A stretch of 56,254 bases of DNA from Chloroflexota bacterium (lineage in GTDB: Bacteria > Chloroflexota > Limnocylindria > Limnocylindrales > CSP1-4), in contig JAUJOH010000008.1 of NCBI GenBank assembly GCA_030447745.1, forward strand, positions 10,522 through 66,775, written 5' to 3'. The notes beneath the pieces were generated by a model that was not told the origin of the DNA, did not search any database, and saw only the letters and a list, made by a program, of their open reading frames with translations. A program made the translations under genes and the position numbers. Positions 17,067 to 26,523 of the stretch are shown one piece after another (the stretch's first letter is position 1; each line of letters begins with the position of its first letter).

Positions 17067-18001
17067 TCAGGCTCGGACGGCGATCAGGACGGCCCGGTCG
17101 CTGCCGGGACCGAGCGGCGCCAGGTCGTAGCCGCCCGCCACCAGCTCGACCGCCAGGCCGGCGTCCTCCGCAAATGCGGCCAGCTCGTCAGCCGAGAGGA
17201 GCCGCATCGTGTCCGCGCGCAGCCACCGCCGCGGCGCTGCGCCGGGCTCGGCCGTCTCGTACATCGTGGTGAGCCGGACCGTCTGGGTCGCCGCGTCGTG
17301 CTCTGCGGAGGCGATCTTCGTGACCTCCTCGCCGCTCGCCGGATCACGGCGCGCCCACTCGAGGATGAGGCGGCCGTCGAAGCGGGCGAGGTCGTCCGCG
17401 TCCGGCTGCCACGCGTCGACGACCGCCAGCCCTCCGGGCCGCAGGTGAGCGGCCAGCGTCTCGAGCGCCTCGCGCTGGGCGTGACGGGTGCGCAGGGCCA
17501 GGATCGTGTTGAGCCCGATGAACCCCAGGCCGTACCGCTGGCCGTCCGGGAGCCGCAACCCGACGAGGTCCGCCTCGACCAGCGTCAGCCGCGAGGCGAT
17601 GTCCGGACCGGCCGCGTCCGCCGCTGCCCGCGCCCGGTCGAGCATCGCCGGGTCGACGTCCACGCCCGTCACGTCCTGGCCCGCCCGCGCGATCGGCACG
17701 GCAAGCCGGCCGCTGCCGACCCCAAGCTCGAGGACCGGCCCGCCACGTCCGGACCGGCCGCGTCCGCCGCTGCCCGCGCGCGGTCGAGCATCGCCGGGTC
17801 GACGTCCACGCCCGTCACGTCGTGGCCCGCCCGCGCGATCGGCACGGCAAGCCGGCCGCTGCCGACCCCGAGCTCGAGGACCGGCCCGCCGGTCCGCCCC
17901 ACGAGTGCAAGGTACAGGTCGAGGTCCCCGGGATCGTCCGACAGGTCGAGGTCGTAGAGACGAGCCAGGGCGGCCGCGGACGCCGGGTCGCGGAGCGTCA
18001 G
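17067..18001 (-). pseudogene. class I SAM-dependent methyltransferase disrupted by a tandem duplication
   Basis: Reading leftward, the N-terminal part (LARLYDLDLSDDPGDLDLY, then GGPVLELGVGSGRLAVPIA, motif I, and VTGVDVDPAMLDRAR, motif II) is in one frame. The same motif I-II block is then repeated out of frame, and the rest (LVEADLVGLRLPDGQRYGL, GFIGLNTILALRTR, RPGGLAVVDAWQPDADD) follows to the stop at 17067. Removing one copy of the 146 bp repeat restores a normal methyltransferase of about 300 residues. No good start codon is seen at the 5' end either, where it nearly abuts the agmatinase stop. Substrate unknown. As it stands only the part from 17699 down could be translated, without motif I. 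Confidence 0.75.
17601..17891. repeat. imperfect tandem duplication, two copies of 146 bp
   Basis: Copy one runs 17601-17746 and copy two 17747-17891. Both start GTCCGGACCGGCCGCGTCCG, and by eye they differ at only three positions. The unit is not a multiple of three, so it breaks the methyltransferase frame. The near identity suggests a recent event or an assembly artefact. Confidence 0.9.
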
Positions 18002-18035
18002 GTCAGTCGTCGCTCGGGCCTCGTCGCCGCTGTGG

Positions 18036-19124
18036 TCACGACGCCGCCTCGCCGCCGCCCCACCGGACGCGTCGGCCGTCGCGCTTCTTGACGGCCAGCG
18101 CGCTGAGCGCCTCGAGCACCGCCCGGTTGGCGGCCATGGCCGTCGTCTGCGCGTGATCGTACGGAGGGCTCACCTCCACGACGTCCATCCCGGCGAGCTC
18201 CACCTGGCCGGCGACGTGCCGGATCGCGCGGAGCAGCTCCCGGGTCAGCATGCCGCCGGGCTCGGGCGTGCCGGTGCCGGGCGCCATGCCCGGGTCGATG
18301 ACGTCGATGTCGAGGCTGAGGTAGACGTAGTCCGGACCGTCGAGCGCCTCGGCCACGGCATCGGCGATCACCGCCTCGGCGCCGCGCTCCTCGATCTCCC
18401 GCATGAAGTGCCAGCGGAGACCCTGCGCCTTCATCCACGCGAACGTGTCGCGCGGCGGCCAGTAGCCGCGCAGCCCGACCTGGACGAAGTTGCGTCCCGC
18501 CACCGCGCCGGACTCGATGAGCCGTCGCATCGGCGTGCCGTGACCGGCCAGGACGCCCCAGTCGTCGTTCGCCGTATCCGCGTGCGCGTCGAAGTGGACA
18601 ATCCCGACGCTGCCCGGCCGGCGGAGCTCGGCCACGGCCGTCACGGCCGGCCATGTGATCGAGTGATCCCCACCCAGGATGAACGGGATGGCGCCCGTCG
18701 CCGCAACCTCGTGAACCTTTCGGTAGATCACCGCGTGCGCTCGCTCGATCCAGGCCGGCACGATGTTCGCGTCACCGGCGTCGACCACCGTGAGCACCTC
18801 GAACGGCTCGACGTCCAGCTGCAGCGAGTTGAGCGAGCCCGTGCCGTAGTTGGCCTCGCGGATCGCGCGCGGACCGAACCGGGCGCCCGGGCGGTGGCTG
18901 ACCGCATCGTCGAACGGCGCGCCGATGATCGCCACGTCGACTCCCCGTGCCAGGAGCTCGGCCGGATCGGTGATCCAGGGCAGCTTCTGGAACGTGCTCT
19001 GGCCGACGTAGACCGGCAGGTCGAAGTCACTGTACGTCTGGTACTCGCGGTCCCAGCCGTTGCGAGCGGCGAGGTCCGTGGACGCGCGGAACTCGGCCGT
19101 GGGGTCGTGGGGGCGCTCGGCCAC
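18036..19124 (-). CDS. speB: agmatinase / ureohydrolase
   Basis: All manganese-binding motifs of the arginase/agmatinase fold are present: LGGDHSITWP, VHFDAHADTAND and YLSLDIDVIDPGMAPGTG followed by PEPGG. The 362-residue length is slightly longer than usual because of an N-terminal extension (RASTDLAARNGWDREYQTYSDFD). The expected reaction is hydrolysis of agmatine to putrescine and urea in the cytoplasm, but related enzymes act on guanidinobutyrate, proclavaminate or other guanidino compounds, and the sequence does not decide. An M20 amidohydrolase lies upstream on the same strand, 138 bases away, so a shared nitrogen-scavenging role is possible. Confidence 0.87.
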   Translation of the reverse strand: MAERPHDPTAEFRASTDLAARNGWDREYQTYSDFDLPVYVGQSTFQKLPWITDPAELLARGVDVAIIGAPFDDAVSHRPGARFGPRAIREANYGTGSLNSLQLDVEPFEVLTVVDAGDANIVPAWIERAHAVIYRKVHEVAATGAIPFILGGDHSITWPAVTAVAELRRPGSVGIVHFDAHADTANDDWGVLAGHGTPMRRLIESGAVAGRNFVQVGLRGYWPPRDTFAWMKAQGLRWHFMREIEERGAEAVIADAVAEALDGPDYVYLSLDIDVIDPGMAPGTGTPEPGGMLTRELLRAIRHVAGQVELAGMDVVEVSPPYDHAQTTAMAANRAVLEALSALAVKKRDGRRVRWGGGEAAS

Positions 19125-19262
19125 GATGGCTCTCCTCCCGGAGACGGGTCGCGGCGACGGCGCTGCGCCGGCCGCGGAGGTCGATCCGTCTCGCCCGGAG
19201 CGCCGCCGGTTCGGGTCCTGCCGTCCAGCGGGGCGCGCCGGCAGGATCGTAGCACCGGCGGA

Positions 19263-20507
19263 TCAGCCCTCGCCGCGGAACTCGCGCCAGGCCGCGTCGA
19301 CGAGGGCGGGATCCGCCAGCAGGTCCCAGGCGGTCTGGGCGACCAGGGTCGCGGCCAGCAGGGTCGTCTCGTCTGCCCGCGGGGTCGCTGCCGCGTCGCG
19401 GAACTCGAGGGAGTGCCCGGCGGTGCCCTCGGGCGCGATCGCGAGGTCCGGATGGATCGTCGGGAGGACCCAGCTGACGTTGCCCATGTCCGTGCTGCCG
19501 CTGCTCGGGTCCGGGCCCTGGTCCTCGACGCCGTACGCGGCAGCGTTGGCGACCCAGCGCTCCGCCAGCCGCCGGTTGGTCTTCATCGTCGTCGCGCCAC
19601 CCTCGAAGACGACTTCCGCGCTGGTCCCCGTGGCGAGGGCGGCGGCCTCGCACATCTCGCGGAACCGGGTCTTCATCCGCTCGTACTCTGCCTGGTCCGG
19701 GCTCCGCACCATGAACCACGCCCTGGCCCGGTCCGGGATGATGTTGGCCGCCGTGCCACCCTCCTGGATGATCCCGTGGACCCGGTTGTCGGGATGAAGC
19801 TGCTGTCGCCACAGCCCGACGGAGCTGAACAGCAGGACCAGGGCGTCGAGGGCGTTGCGTCCCTTCCACGGGTCCGCCGCGGCGTGCGACTGGCGCCCGG
19901 TGAACGTCACGTAGACGTCCTCCGACGCCAAGGGGAAGGAGTCCACGTGGTTGCGGTCGCAGGGGTGGTAGAGCAGCGCTGCGTCGAGGCCCTCGAACAA
20001 CCCGTCGTCGATCATGTGCTGCTTGCCGCTGCCGCGCTCCTCCGCCGGCGTGCCGAGGAACACGATCTCGCCCGCGAAGTCGTCGCGGAGGGCGGCCAGG
20101 GCAATCGCGGCGCCCACGCCGGAGGCGGCCATCGTGTTGTGCCCGCACCCGTGACCCAAGCCCGGCAGGGCGTCGTACTCGGCGAGGACGCCGATCCGTG
20201 CCCGGCCCGCGCCGCGGCCCCCGGCCAGCCGGCCCCGGACGGCGGTGGCGAGGCTGCCCGCCGGGACCTCGACCGCGTAGCCGTGCCGCTCGAGCACCTC
20301 TGCCACCCACGCCGAAGCGCGGTGCTCCTCGAAGGCAGGCTCAGGGTTGGCGTGGATGCGGTGACTCAGCTCGACGATCTCCGCTCGCGCTGCCTCAACG
20401 GCGTCGGCCAGACGGGCCTTGGCGTCGGCGTGCGGCTCGGCGGGTCGAGCGGCGGTCGGCGACGGCACGGGCGTGCTCCTCGGGGTGGGCCGCGGCAACT
20501 GGTTCAT
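19263..20507 (-). CDS. M20-family amidohydrolase/peptidase
   Basis: Landmarks of the M20D type are GVLAEYDALPGLGHGCGHN (metal-binding Asp and HGCGHN), GTPAEERGSGKQHM (catalytic and metal-binding Glu pair), YHPCDRNHVD and TGRQSHAAADPWKGRNAL in the lid domain, and DMGNVSWVLPTIHP near the end. This is close to AbgB-like and other aminoacylase-type hydrolases that cut N-acyl or aminobenzoyl amino acids; the precise substrate is open. Length 414 residues is normal. ATG 20507 starts a Pro/Ala/Thr-rich leader of about 25 residues that is not a typical signal peptide, so the enzyme is probably cytoplasmic. Confidence 0.85.
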   Translation of the reverse strand: MNQLPRPTPRSTPVPSPTAARPAEPHADAKARLADAVEAARAEIVELSHRIHANPEPAFEEHRASAWVAEVLERHGYAVEVPAGSLATAVRGRLAGGRGAGRARIGVLAEYDALPGLGHGCGHNTMAASGVGAAIALAALRDDFAGEIVFLGTPAEERGSGKQHMIDDGLFEGLDAALLYHPCDRNHVDSFPLASEDVYVTFTGRQSHAAADPWKGRNALDALVLLFSSVGLWRQQLHPDNRVHGIIQEGGTAANIIPDRARAWFMVRSPDQAEYERMKTRFREMCEAAALATGTSAEVVFEGGATTMKTNRRLAERWVANAAAYGVEDQGPDPSSGSTDMGNVSWVLPTIHPDLAIAPEGTAGHSLEFRDAAATPRADETTLLAATLVAQTAWDLLADPALVDAAWREFRGEG

Positions 20508-20597
20508 CGCGTCCTGGCGGCGCCACCCTAGCGGAAGGTACGCGCCGAGTCGTCACGTGCCCGTCCGCGCTCGGAGGTCGCGGCCCTCCCGCGCCTG

Positions 20598-20972
20598 TCA
20601 GCGCTCGACCGACAGGGCCGTCTCGGCGATGAACACCATGACCAGGATGAACAGGGCCAGGGGGACCTGGAACAGGCCCTGGAGGCGAAGCACCACGAGG
20701 AGCAGGACGACCACCCCGACCCACGCGCCGCGGCGGGTGGCGCGAAGCCAGTCCCCGCGGTAGGCGATGCGTCGCTGCCTCGCGAACACGGACAGCCACA
20801 GGAGCGGGGTCACGGTCAGGGCGATCGCGAGCCCGATGAGTGCCGCCCCCAGGAAGCCCGCCCCTGCGTCCAGGCGAGGGTCGCGGCTCGTGACCACGAG
20901 CGCCACGAGGATCCACACGACGGCCGCGGCCGCGAACAGGCCGAGGTTGGTGAGCCGGTCGCGCGCCTCCAT
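20598..20972 (-). CDS. small membrane protein, four helices
   Basis: A 124-residue protein with hydrophobic stretches at about 9-28 (LGLFAAAAVVWILVALVVTS), 40-62, 83-100 (AWVGVVVLLLVVLRLQGLF) and 103-119 (LALFILVMVFIAETAL). A basic loop (ARQRRIAYRGDWLRATRRGA) lies between helices two and three. I do not recognise a family. The compact ATG start (MEARDRLTNLG) and clear alternation of helices and charged loops argue for a real gene. It lies between the helicase-nuclease and the M20 gene on the same strand. Confidence 0.6.
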   Translation of the reverse strand: MEARDRLTNLGLFAAAAVVWILVALVVTSRDPRLDAGAGFLGAALIGLAIALTVTPLLWLSVFARQRRIAYRGDWLRATRRGAWVGVVVLLLVVLRLQGLFQVPLALFILVMVFIAETALSVER

Positions 20973-21053
20973 CAGGCGCGAGTCTAGGGGTTCGGAAGGC
21001 GCCGCCGAGGTCCGGCGGGACGCCGGGCGCCGGCGCGACCATGCCGCGCAGCC

Positions 21054-24000
21054 TCACCCTCGTCCGGCAGCGCTCGAGGGGCAGATCTCGCGGAACGCGC
21101 ACCACGAGCAGGCGAGATAGTCCGGCTTCGGGGTGTAGTCACGAGCGCGCATCCCCTCGGCGGCGCGGGCGATCTGCCGGCGGGCCTTCTCGAGGCGTCT
21201 GGGCTCCACCTCGGCCCGGCCGACGAGCCCGGACTCCAGGAAGTAGAGCTGCAGCGCGTCCGGCAGCCGACCGGTCATCGCCTCGTAGCCCATGGCGTAG
21301 ATCTGGAGCTGGAGTGACTCGCGAGCCCGCTGCCGGGCTCGGACGGGGTCCCGCACGTCGCTGGACTTGTAGTCCGTGATCGTGACGCGCTCGCGACCGA
21401 GCAACGCCAACGTCGGCGTGACCAGATCGGCGTGCGGCTCCGCGGCCGGTGGCGTGTCCCCCGGCGACGGACCAGCGGCCGACACATCCGCTGGCTCGAC
21501 GTCCACGCGATCCCAGCGGCCGCGGATCCGGTCGCCGCCGAGGCTGAAGCTGAACTCGCGCTCAACGTAGGTCGGGATCACGGCGCCCGGTTCGAGCTGC
21601 GCCTCGCGGAACCGCCGGAGCGCGCTCCGGCCCGCCTCGCGACGAGCGTCCTCGTGCTCGCGGGAGACGAAGCCCTCGTTCTTCCAGGCGATGTCGAACG
21701 ACTCGAAGAGCTCCGCCTCGCTCATCACGTCGCCACGTGCGTGGCGGCGATGGAACTCCTGGACGACCTGGTGGAGCGCGGCGCCGTAGACGATCGCGTG
21801 GTGCGGCGCCAGTGGGACGCGCAGGACGTGCGCGTACTTGTACTTGAGCGGACACGTCAGGTAGTCGGCGATCGCGTAGAAGCTGAGCGTCAGCGGCTCC
21901 TCGATCCGTCCCCGGGGCGCGTCCGCCGGGGTCTCCACGGGCGCCCATGTCGCGAGCCGCTCCGCGGGCGTCGTCAAGCGAGCGCCGTGACCAGGCGCAC
22001 GGGCGGCGGCGGGCAGGTCCAGGGCTTCGAGCACGAACGGCGACACGCGGCGGGCACGGGCACCGCCGTAGTCGACCGCGTGACTCAGGATCAGCTCGTC
22101 ACGCGCCCGGGTCATCGCGACGTAGAACAGGCGCCGCTCCTCCTGGAGCTGGAAGTCGCCCTCCGGGAGCGTCTCCTTGACGAGCTCCAGCGGCAGGCTG
22201 AGCGTCTCCGGCCGACCGCGCATCGGGAAGCGGTCGACGACCAGCCCGGGCAGGTAGACGACCGGGAACTCGAGCCCCTTCGCCTTGTGCACCGTCAGGA
22301 CCGCCACGGCGTCCGCATCCGTGTCGACCTCCGCCGTGGGCGGATCGTCGCCCGCATCGATGAGCGTCTGCAGGTGCCGCGCCACGAAGATCGCCCGATC
22401 GTCGGCCAGCAACGCGGACTGGGCGCGCACGATCTCGAAGAAGCGGGCGATGTTCTGGAGGGCCTCCTCCGCGGCCACGCTGTCGGTCGAGACGAGCCGC
22501 GCCAGGAGACCGCTTCCGCGAAGGAAGGCGTAGAGCACCTCGCCGGCCGGCCGGCTCCTTGCCAGTTCGAGGTAGCGGCGGACGTCCGCGACCAGCTTGG
22601 CCACGGTCGCGCGCGTCTCGGCGCGGACGCGGAGGATCCCCGGCTGGCGGTCCAGTTCGTCGAGGACGTCCCATACGGAGCGGTTCCGCCGCCGGGCCAT
22701 GTTCACGATCGACGTGAGGTCCTCGCCCGGGACGCCGTAGACGTCGGATGCCGCCAGAGCGTAGACGTCGACGCTGGACCCGGGGTCCGAGACGGCGCGG
22801 AGGAATGCGAGCAGCAGCCGGATCTCCGGCCGGGCGTAGAGCCCGGAGGTCCCGGAGAACCGCCATGGAATGCCGGCCACGTTCAGGCTGCGCAGGATCG
22901 GGTCCGCCGCCCCGTTCGTCCGCACGAGCACCGCGTGGTCGCGGTGACGGGCGCCGCCAGCGACGCGGCGCGCGATGTCCGCCGCGACCCAGTCGGCCTC
23001 CTCCGCTCCGGTGGCGAACGCCTCGAGCCGGACCGGAGCCGGGTTCTCCGACACGCGCTCCGGCCGCAGCCGCTTCGACAGGCCGCTCCGGACCTCCAGC
23101 CGATCCGGGTCGTTGAAGCGGATGAGGCGGTAGGCGGCATCGAGGATCGGCGGCATCGACCGGTAGTTGCGCCGCAGGACCACGGCCCGAGCGCCGCGGT
23201 AGCGGGCCTGGAAATCGAGGATGTTGCTGATCGCCGCGCCGCGGAACTTGTAGATCGACTGGTCGTCGTCGCCGACGACGGTCACGTTCCGGTGCCGCTC
23301 GACGAGCAGCGCCACGAGCTCCGCCTGGGCCCGGTTCGTGTCCTGAAACTCATCGACCAGGACGAACCGGAACCGCCGCTGGAGCTCTGCCCGGGCGGCC
23401 GGCGATTCGCGGAGCAGCCGCAACGCGAGGCTGACCTGATCGCCGAAGTCGATGAACCCATGCTCCGCGAGGAGCTCCTGGTAGCGGGCATACGCCCGCG
23501 CGAGCTCCTGCTGACGGCGAGCCGTCTCCGCAGCGGCCTCCGCGGCGTCGACCGCCGCGTCCCGGGCGGGATCGATCCGGCCGGCTGCGTCGCGCAGCGC
23601 GGCGGCCTCCGCGCGGAGTCGTTCGGCGTGCGCCACGTACGCCGACGGCGCGACGTCCTCGTCCTTGCAGCGGCTGAACAGCGTGGCCAGGGCCGACAGG
23701 AACCTCGTTGGGTCGCCGAGCGGCCGGTACTCGTCGAGATCGAACCGGAACAGGTTCTCGCGCAGGAAGATCACGACCTCCGGTCGCGACAGGACGCGCA
23801 CGTCCGTGGGCAGCCCTAGCTCGAGCGCCCATTCCCGGATGACGCGGTCGCCGAAGGCGTGGAACGTGCCGATCGCCGTGTCCGTGTAGCCGTACGGCAC
23901 GAGCTGGTCGACGCGGACCTGCATCTCCTCCGCCGCCCGGTCCGTGAAGGTCAGCGCCAGGATCTCCGACGGCTTCGCCCGCCGGGTTGCGATCAGCCAG

Positions 24001-24269
24001 GCAATGCGGCGAGTGATGACCTGGGTCTTGCCCGTCCCGGCGCCGGCCACCACGAGCAGTGGACCCTCTCCGTGCGTGACCGCGCGAAGCTGCTCCGGGT
24101 TGAGCCCGTGGAGCAGCGCGTCGAGACCAAGCGGGGCATCGCCGCGCTCGTCCGTGTCAGGCCCGTCGACGAGGCCGTCCCACACCGGCAGCTGGTCGAG
24201 CGGGTCCGGCTCCCGCCTCGTGCGCAGGCGGGTCACGGGATCGAGTGTTTCGGGACGATCGAGAACCAC
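21054..24269 (-). CDS. UvrD/AddA-type helicase fused to a PD-(D/E)XK nuclease with a probable Fe-S site
   Basis: A 1071-residue SF1 helicase. LLVVAGAGTGKTQVITRRIA is Walker A, ILALTFTDRAAEEM motif Ia, LVDEFQDTNRAQAEL motif II, VVGDDDQSIYKFRGA motif III, LRRNYRS motif IV, VLTVHKAKGLEFPVV motif V and RRLFYVAMTRARDELIL motif VI. The last 250 residues are a RecB-like nuclease: LSFYAIADYLTCPLKYKYAHV, then VTITDYKSSDV with the Asp-x-Lys core, and CSWCAFREICP. The one Cys before and three Cys after the nuclease core match the iron-sulfur arrangement of AddB/AdnA-type nucleases. The role is probably end processing in recombination repair; no second AddAB or AdnAB subunit is adjacent, so it may act alone or with a distant partner. 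Confidence 0.87.
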   Translation of the reverse strand: MVLDRPETLDPVTRLRTRREPDPLDQLPVWDGLVDGPDTDERGDAPLGLDALLHGLNPEQLRAVTHGEGPLLVVAGAGTGKTQVITRRIAWLIATRRAKPSEILALTFTDRAAEEMQVRVDQLVPYGYTDTAIGTFHAFGDRVIREWALELGLPTDVRVLSRPEVVIFLRENLFRFDLDEYRPLGDPTRFLSALATLFSRCKDEDVAPSAYVAHAERLRAEAAALRDAAGRIDPARDAAVDAAEAAAETARRQQELARAYARYQELLAEHGFIDFGDQVSLALRLLRESPAARAELQRRFRFVLVDEFQDTNRAQAELVALLVERHRNVTVVGDDDQSIYKFRGAAISNILDFQARYRGARAVVLRRNYRSMPPILDAAYRLIRFNDPDRLEVRSGLSKRLRPERVSENPAPVRLEAFATGAEEADWVAADIARRVAGGARHRDHAVLVRTNGAADPILRSLNVAGIPWRFSGTSGLYARPEIRLLLAFLRAVSDPGSSVDVYALAASDVYGVPGEDLTSIVNMARRRNRSVWDVLDELDRQPGILRVRAETRATVAKLVADVRRYLELARSRPAGEVLYAFLRGSGLLARLVSTDSVAAEEALQNIARFFEIVRAQSALLADDRAIFVARHLQTLIDAGDDPPTAEVDTDADAVAVLTVHKAKGLEFPVVYLPGLVVDRFPMRGRPETLSLPLELVKETLPEGDFQLQEERRLFYVAMTRARDELILSHAVDYGGARARRVSPFVLEALDLPAAARAPGHGARLTTPAERLATWAPVETPADAPRGRIEEPLTLSFYAIADYLTCPLKYKYAHVLRVPLAPHHAIVYGAALHQVVQEFHRRHARGDVMSEAELFESFDIAWKNEGFVSREHEDARREAGRSALRRFREAQLEPGAVIPTYVEREFSFSLGGDRIRGRWDRVDVEPADVSAAGPSPGDTPPAAEPHADLVTPTLALLGRERVTITDYKSSDVRDPVRARQRARESLQLQIYAMGYEAMTGRLPDALQLYFLESGLVGRAEVEPRRLEKARRQIARAAEGMRARDYTPKPDYLACSWCAFREICPSSAAGRG

Positions 24270-24541
24270 GGATGGACCATCGCCGGGCGCCGTGACATCT
24301 AGGCTGTCAGACCGTCACAACGGCCGGGCCGGCCGGGCTCCGAGCGGCGTGGCGACGAGCGTTCGGGTCAATCGGCATCCCTCCCGCGGCGGGGGTCGTC
24401 GGGAGTCTACCAACGCGGCATCACCGGCCACTTGCCCGGACCGGTGACGGGCCGGTGCTATCCTCCTGCCGCGCCGAGCTCCCGGTTCCCGACACGACCG
24501 GGACGTCGCACGCGCCAGCAGCACCAGGGGAACCACGACCG

Positions 24542-24964
24542 ATGCCGAAGCGCTCCCGCGGCACCGTCCGGCCCGGCCAGCGCCGCCCGATCCAGCGGGG
24601 GACCCGAACGACGGCCGCACCCGCGCCGGCCAGTCCGGCACCGAGCGGCACGGTGATCCCCGTCCGGCCGGCGGGTTCGCTGACCGCGGCCGAGGAAGCG
24701 CGTGCCGCGGAGCTCGAGGCGCAGATCGTCGCCGAGGAACGGGCCGCGGAACAGCAGCAGCGGCGATCGCGGGACCGGACGCGGGCGAGCGACGTCACCG
24801 GCGTGCGTGCTCGTGACACGGCGCCGCTCAGCGTCCGTGCCGCCGGTGAGTATGCCTACGTGCGGCGTGACATCCGCCGGATCGCGGCGGTCGGCGGCCT
24901 CCTGCTGCTCGTCCTCGCCGTCCTCCACGTCCTGATCAACGTGGCGGGGATCATCCGCATCTGA
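24542..24964 (+). CDS. small single-pass membrane protein, 140 residues
   Basis: The protein begins MPKRSRGTVRPGQRRP, a basic Pro/Ala-rich leader, has a Glu/Ala/Gln-rich predicted coiled coil at about 45-80 (AAEEARAAELEAQIVAEE), then an Arg-rich stretch YVRRDIRRIAAVGG and a single C-terminal transmembrane helix (LLLLVLAVLHVLINVAGIIRI). This suggests a tail-anchored inner-membrane protein with a cytoplasmic coiled coil. I do not recognise a family. It stands alone between the divergent helicase gene and rarA, which follows 49 bases later on the same strand. Confidence 0.6.
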   Translation: MPKRSRGTVRPGQRRPIQRGTRTTAAPAPASPAPSGTVIPVRPAGSLTAAEEARAAELEAQIVAEERAAEQQQRRSRDRTRASDVTGVRARDTAPLSVRAAGEYAYVRRDIRRIAAVGGLLLLVLAVLHVLINVAGIIRI

Positions 24965-25013
24965 TCGCGGCCGCTCCCCTCGGCAGCGCGTGGCGCGGCG
25001 GTACCATCGAGCC

Positions 25014-26359
25014 ATGCCCCGCTCTCCCGCCCGTCTGACCGGCGCGCGACCCGAGGCCCTCTTCAAGCCACCACCTGAGCGCCAGCCCCTCGCCGCACGG
25101 ATGCGCCCGCGAACCCTCGACGAGTTCGTCGGCCAGGAGCACCTCGTCGGCGAACGCGGCCCACTGCGCCGGAGCGTCCATCGCCCGTGCCCAGGAGCGC
25201 CTCGCACTCCACGGGGCGCGGACCGTGCTCTTCCTCGACGAGATCCACCGCTTCAACAAGGCTCAGCAGGACGCCCTGCTGCCGCACGTCGAGGACGGCA
25301 CGGTGACCCTGGTCGGTGCGACGACGGAGAACCCCTACTTCGAGGTCAACGCGGCGCTCCTGTCGCGGATGCGGGTCTGGCGGCTCGAGCCACTGACCGA
25401 CGAGTCGGTCGCCACGCTCGCGCCGGGCGATCGACGACCCGGAGCGCGGCCTCGCCGGCTCGTTCGGGCCGAACGGCGGCGTGCGCGTCCCGGACGACGC
25501 CTTTGCGCATCTCGTCGACCTGGCCGGCGGCGACGCGCGCGCGGCGCTGAACGTCCTGGAGGGTGCCGTCGCGCTCGCCGAGTCGGAAGGCGTCCGCGAC
25601 GCCGAGGGCCGGGTGACGCCTCGGCTCCCGGATGTCGAGGCCGCGGCGCAGCAACGGGTGCTGGCCTACGACCGCGCGGGCGACGGCCACTACGACACCG
25701 CCTCTGCGCTGATCAAGAGCCTCCGCGGCAACGACCCGGATGCCGCCCTGTACTGGCTGGCGGCCATGATCGCCGCCGGCGAGGATCCCCGGTTCATCGC
25801 CCGGCGGCTGATCATCACCGCGTCCGAGGACGTCGGCAACGCCGACCCGCGCGCCCTGCAGGTCGCCGTCGCGGCGGCCGACGCTCTCGACTGGATCGGG
25901 CTGCCGGAGGCGCAGTACGCCCTCGCCCAGGCGACGATCCATATTGCCGCGTCGCCGAAGTCGGACTCGGTGGGCCGGGCGTACGGCGCGGCGATGGCCG
26001 ACGTCCTGGCGCACGGGTCGCTCCCCGTGCCGAACCACCTGCGGACCGCGGGCGACCGCCGCCTGAAGCATCACGGGATCGGCGTCGGGTACGTCAACCC
26101 GCACGACTTCGAGGGTGACGACGTCGACCAGCAGTATCTGCCGGACGAGCTCGCCGGTCGGCGTTACTACGTGCCGGGCGACCAGGGCCATGAGGCGACG
26201 ATCGGCGCTCGGATGGAGGCTCGTGCGCGTGCGCGCGGCGACCGCCCGCGACGGAAGGACCGCCCTACGCCGCCGCTGGCGTCGATGAGCGACGGAATGA
26301 AGGCCAGCATGGAGGAACGCAAGCGACTCGCGGACACACAGAAGCGAGACGGAAGCTGA
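25014..26359 (+). pseudogene. rarA: RarA/MgsA AAA+ recombination factor, missing Walker A and frameshifted
   Basis: The start is normal: [20 protein letters not shown] and GERGPLRR. The next residues expected (about 50, with the GPPGTGKT Walker A loop) are absent: near 25165-25175 the sequence jumps, in another frame, to [20 protein letters not shown], Walker [21 protein letters not shown] and the sensor [14 protein letters not shown] second shift near 25420-25430 leads to the third frame, [17 protein letters not shown], which runs normally to the C-terminus ([42 protein letters not shown]). RarA acts at stalled replication forks. Without Walker A and with two frame changes this copy cannot give a working ATPase unless the assembly is wrong here. 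Confidence 0.85.
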
Positions 26360-26523
26360 CGTTCCGCACTGGGTTGGAGCGCCACGGATCGATCTCGATC
26401 ATCCCGCGCGGTTCCGAGGGCAGACCTGGCGCCAAGTGCACCACGTGACTGTTCCGAGCGCGGCCATGCTACGGCTCCCACCCCCGCGGACCCGGTCGGC
26501 TCCCCGCTGAACGGCGGTCGCCT

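Noticed and set aside
18153-20531. A 792-codon open frame on the plus strand opposite agmatinase and the M20 gene
   Set aside because: It is a shadow of two well-identified genes on the other strand; its composition (Arg, Gly, Asp, Val-rich) shows no family and results from the codon bias of the true genes.
21432-23819. A 795-codon open frame opposite the UvrD helicase-nuclease
   Set aside because: The opposite strand has every helicase motif in order; the plus frame has no recognisable domain.
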